The notes beneath the pieces are model-generated. The model did no database searches. It saw only the letters and a program-made list of their open reading frames with translations, and had not been told where the DNA came from. From NCBI GenBank assembly GCA_937858255.1, contig CALLZQ010000159.1:1-5711 (forward strand): DNA of 5,711 nucleotides, read 5' to 3'. Positions 5,077-5,711 of the stretch are shown piece after piece. Each line of letters opens with the position of its first letter. Positions within the stretch are counted from its first letter, which is position 1. A program made the translations under genes and the position numbers. Source of the DNA: an uncultured Tabrizicola sp. (lineage in GTDB: Bacteria; Pseudomonadota; Alphaproteobacteria; Rhodobacterales; Rhodobacteraceae).

Positions 5077-5711
5077 TCATTGCAACGCCTCGGCAATGCG
5101 ATCTGCAAGGCGCCGGGCGACCTCGGCCTTGCCAAGACGCGGCCATTCCTCGGCCCCTTGCGCGGTGATCAGGGTCACTGCGTTCTCGGAGCCACCCATG
5201 ATGCCCGTGCCGGGGGAAACATCATTGGCCACGATCCAGTCACATCCCTTGCGCGCACGCTTGGCGGTTGCATGCTCGACCACCCGCTCAGTCTCGGCTG
5301 CGAAACCGACGACCAGACGCGGCCGGCCTGCGGATTTCGAGATCGTGGCCAGAATATCCGGGTTTTCGGCGAATTCGAGGCCGGGTGCCCGGCCCGAGCC
5401 GTCTTTCTTCATTTTCTGCCCGGCGGCATTGGCCACACGCCAGTCGGCGACCGCCGCCGCCATCACCGCCGCATCGGCTGGCAGTGCCGCCTCGACCGCC
5501 GCCAGCATTTCCCGCGCCGTTTCAACGCGATGCACCTCGACGCCCTCAGGTGCAGGCACGCTTGCCGGGCCGGTGACAAAGCTGACCCGCGCGCCCAGAT
5601 CCCGCAGCGCGGCCGCGATGGCGGTGCCCTGCGCCCCGCTCGAGCGATTGGCGATATAGCGCACCGGGTCAATCGGCTCATGCGTCGGGCCGCTGGTCAC
5701 GATCACATGCT
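5077..5711 (-). CDS. coaBC: CoaBC, C-terminal CoaB (phosphopantothenate-cysteine ligase) part, 5' end outside window
   Basis: The last 210 residues are in the window, reading HVIVTSGPTHEPIDPVRYIAN onward; the frame runs off the right edge, so the CoaC decarboxylase half and true start are not seen. CoaB joins cysteine to 4'-phosphopantothenate using CTP, and CoaC then decarboxylates the product, in CoA synthesis. Visible signatures are TSGPT with EPIDPVRYI, NRSSG (residues 21-25 of the visible part), AAVADW, the lysine-rich QKMKK, ENPDILATI, GFAAET, and the VANDVS loop. The ending RLADRIAEALQ is a normal CoaB C-terminus. NRSSGAQG rather than NRSSGKMG is, as I recall, usual in Rhodobacterales. 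The apparent GTG start at 5706 is an internal Val codon. That the upstream part is a fused CoaC is inferred from the family. Confidence 0.92.
   Translation of the reverse strand, partial: HVIVTSGPTHEPIDPVRYIANRSSGAQGTAIAAALRDLGARVSFVTGPASVPAPEGVEVHRVETAREMLAAVEAALPADAAVMAAAVADWRVANAAGQKMKKDGSGRAPGLEFAENPDILATISKSAGRPRLVVGFAAETERVVEHATAKRARKGCDWIVANDVSPGTGIMGGSENAVTLITAQGAEEWPRLGKAEVARRLADRIAEALQ

Noticed and set aside
1..5711. CRISPR array, insertion sequence, prophage, tRNA or rRNA
   Set aside because: No regularly spaced repeats, transposase motifs, terminal inverted repeats, or tRNA/rRNA signatures were seen on either strand; nearly all sequence is accounted for by recognised genes.

Overview
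The window is GC-rich and densely coded. The genes resemble those of an alphaproteobacterium, most likely order Rhodobacterales (Paracoccus/Rhodobacter-like). This is inferred from the coaB motif NRSSGAQG, a dut-like gene coupled to a membrane-anchored MoeB-like gene, and overall protein style. No 16S rRNA or other phylogenetic marker is present, so genus is open.

Layout. (1) Minus strand, about 1-2477: a transport unit read right to left. It encodes a secreted polar-amino-acid substrate-binding protein (2477-1689), an inner-membrane HisM/GlnP-type permease (1637-840), and a beta-lactamase-fold serine hydrolase (843 to beyond base 1) whose start overlaps the permease stop (ATGA). A perfect 12-bp hairpin lies between the binding-protein and permease genes. 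The ATPase subunit is not in the window. (2) A 197-bp divergent intergenic region (2478-2674) carries candidate promoters in both directions and a clean 7-bp inverted repeat. (3) Plus strand, 2675-3469: a LigB-fold, DODA/YgiD-type class III extradiol ring-cleavage dioxygenase. (4) Minus strand, 5711-3466: the C-terminal CoaB half of CoaBC, then dUTPase, then a MoeB/ThiF-type adenylyltransferase with an N-terminal membrane region. The last gene converges on the dioxygenase so tightly that both TAG stops share one CTAG.

How they may work together. The binding protein, permease and hydrolase look like an uptake-and-processing unit for an amide- or ester-containing amino-acid derivative; the substrate is unknown. 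The coaBC-dut-moeB group is a housekeeping set (CoA synthesis, dUTP removal, sulfur-carrier activation). Its members are linked only by co-transcription and overlap.

The points most worth a second look are a 56-bp compound palindromic element between coaBC and dut; substitutions at conserved active-site positions in two coupled genes (dut motif 1 Asp to Ala; MoeB SNLQRQ Asn to Asp); the coupled hydrolase; and the shared CTAG stop. I see no convincing wholly new system. There is no CRISPR array, insertion sequence, tRNA or rRNA.
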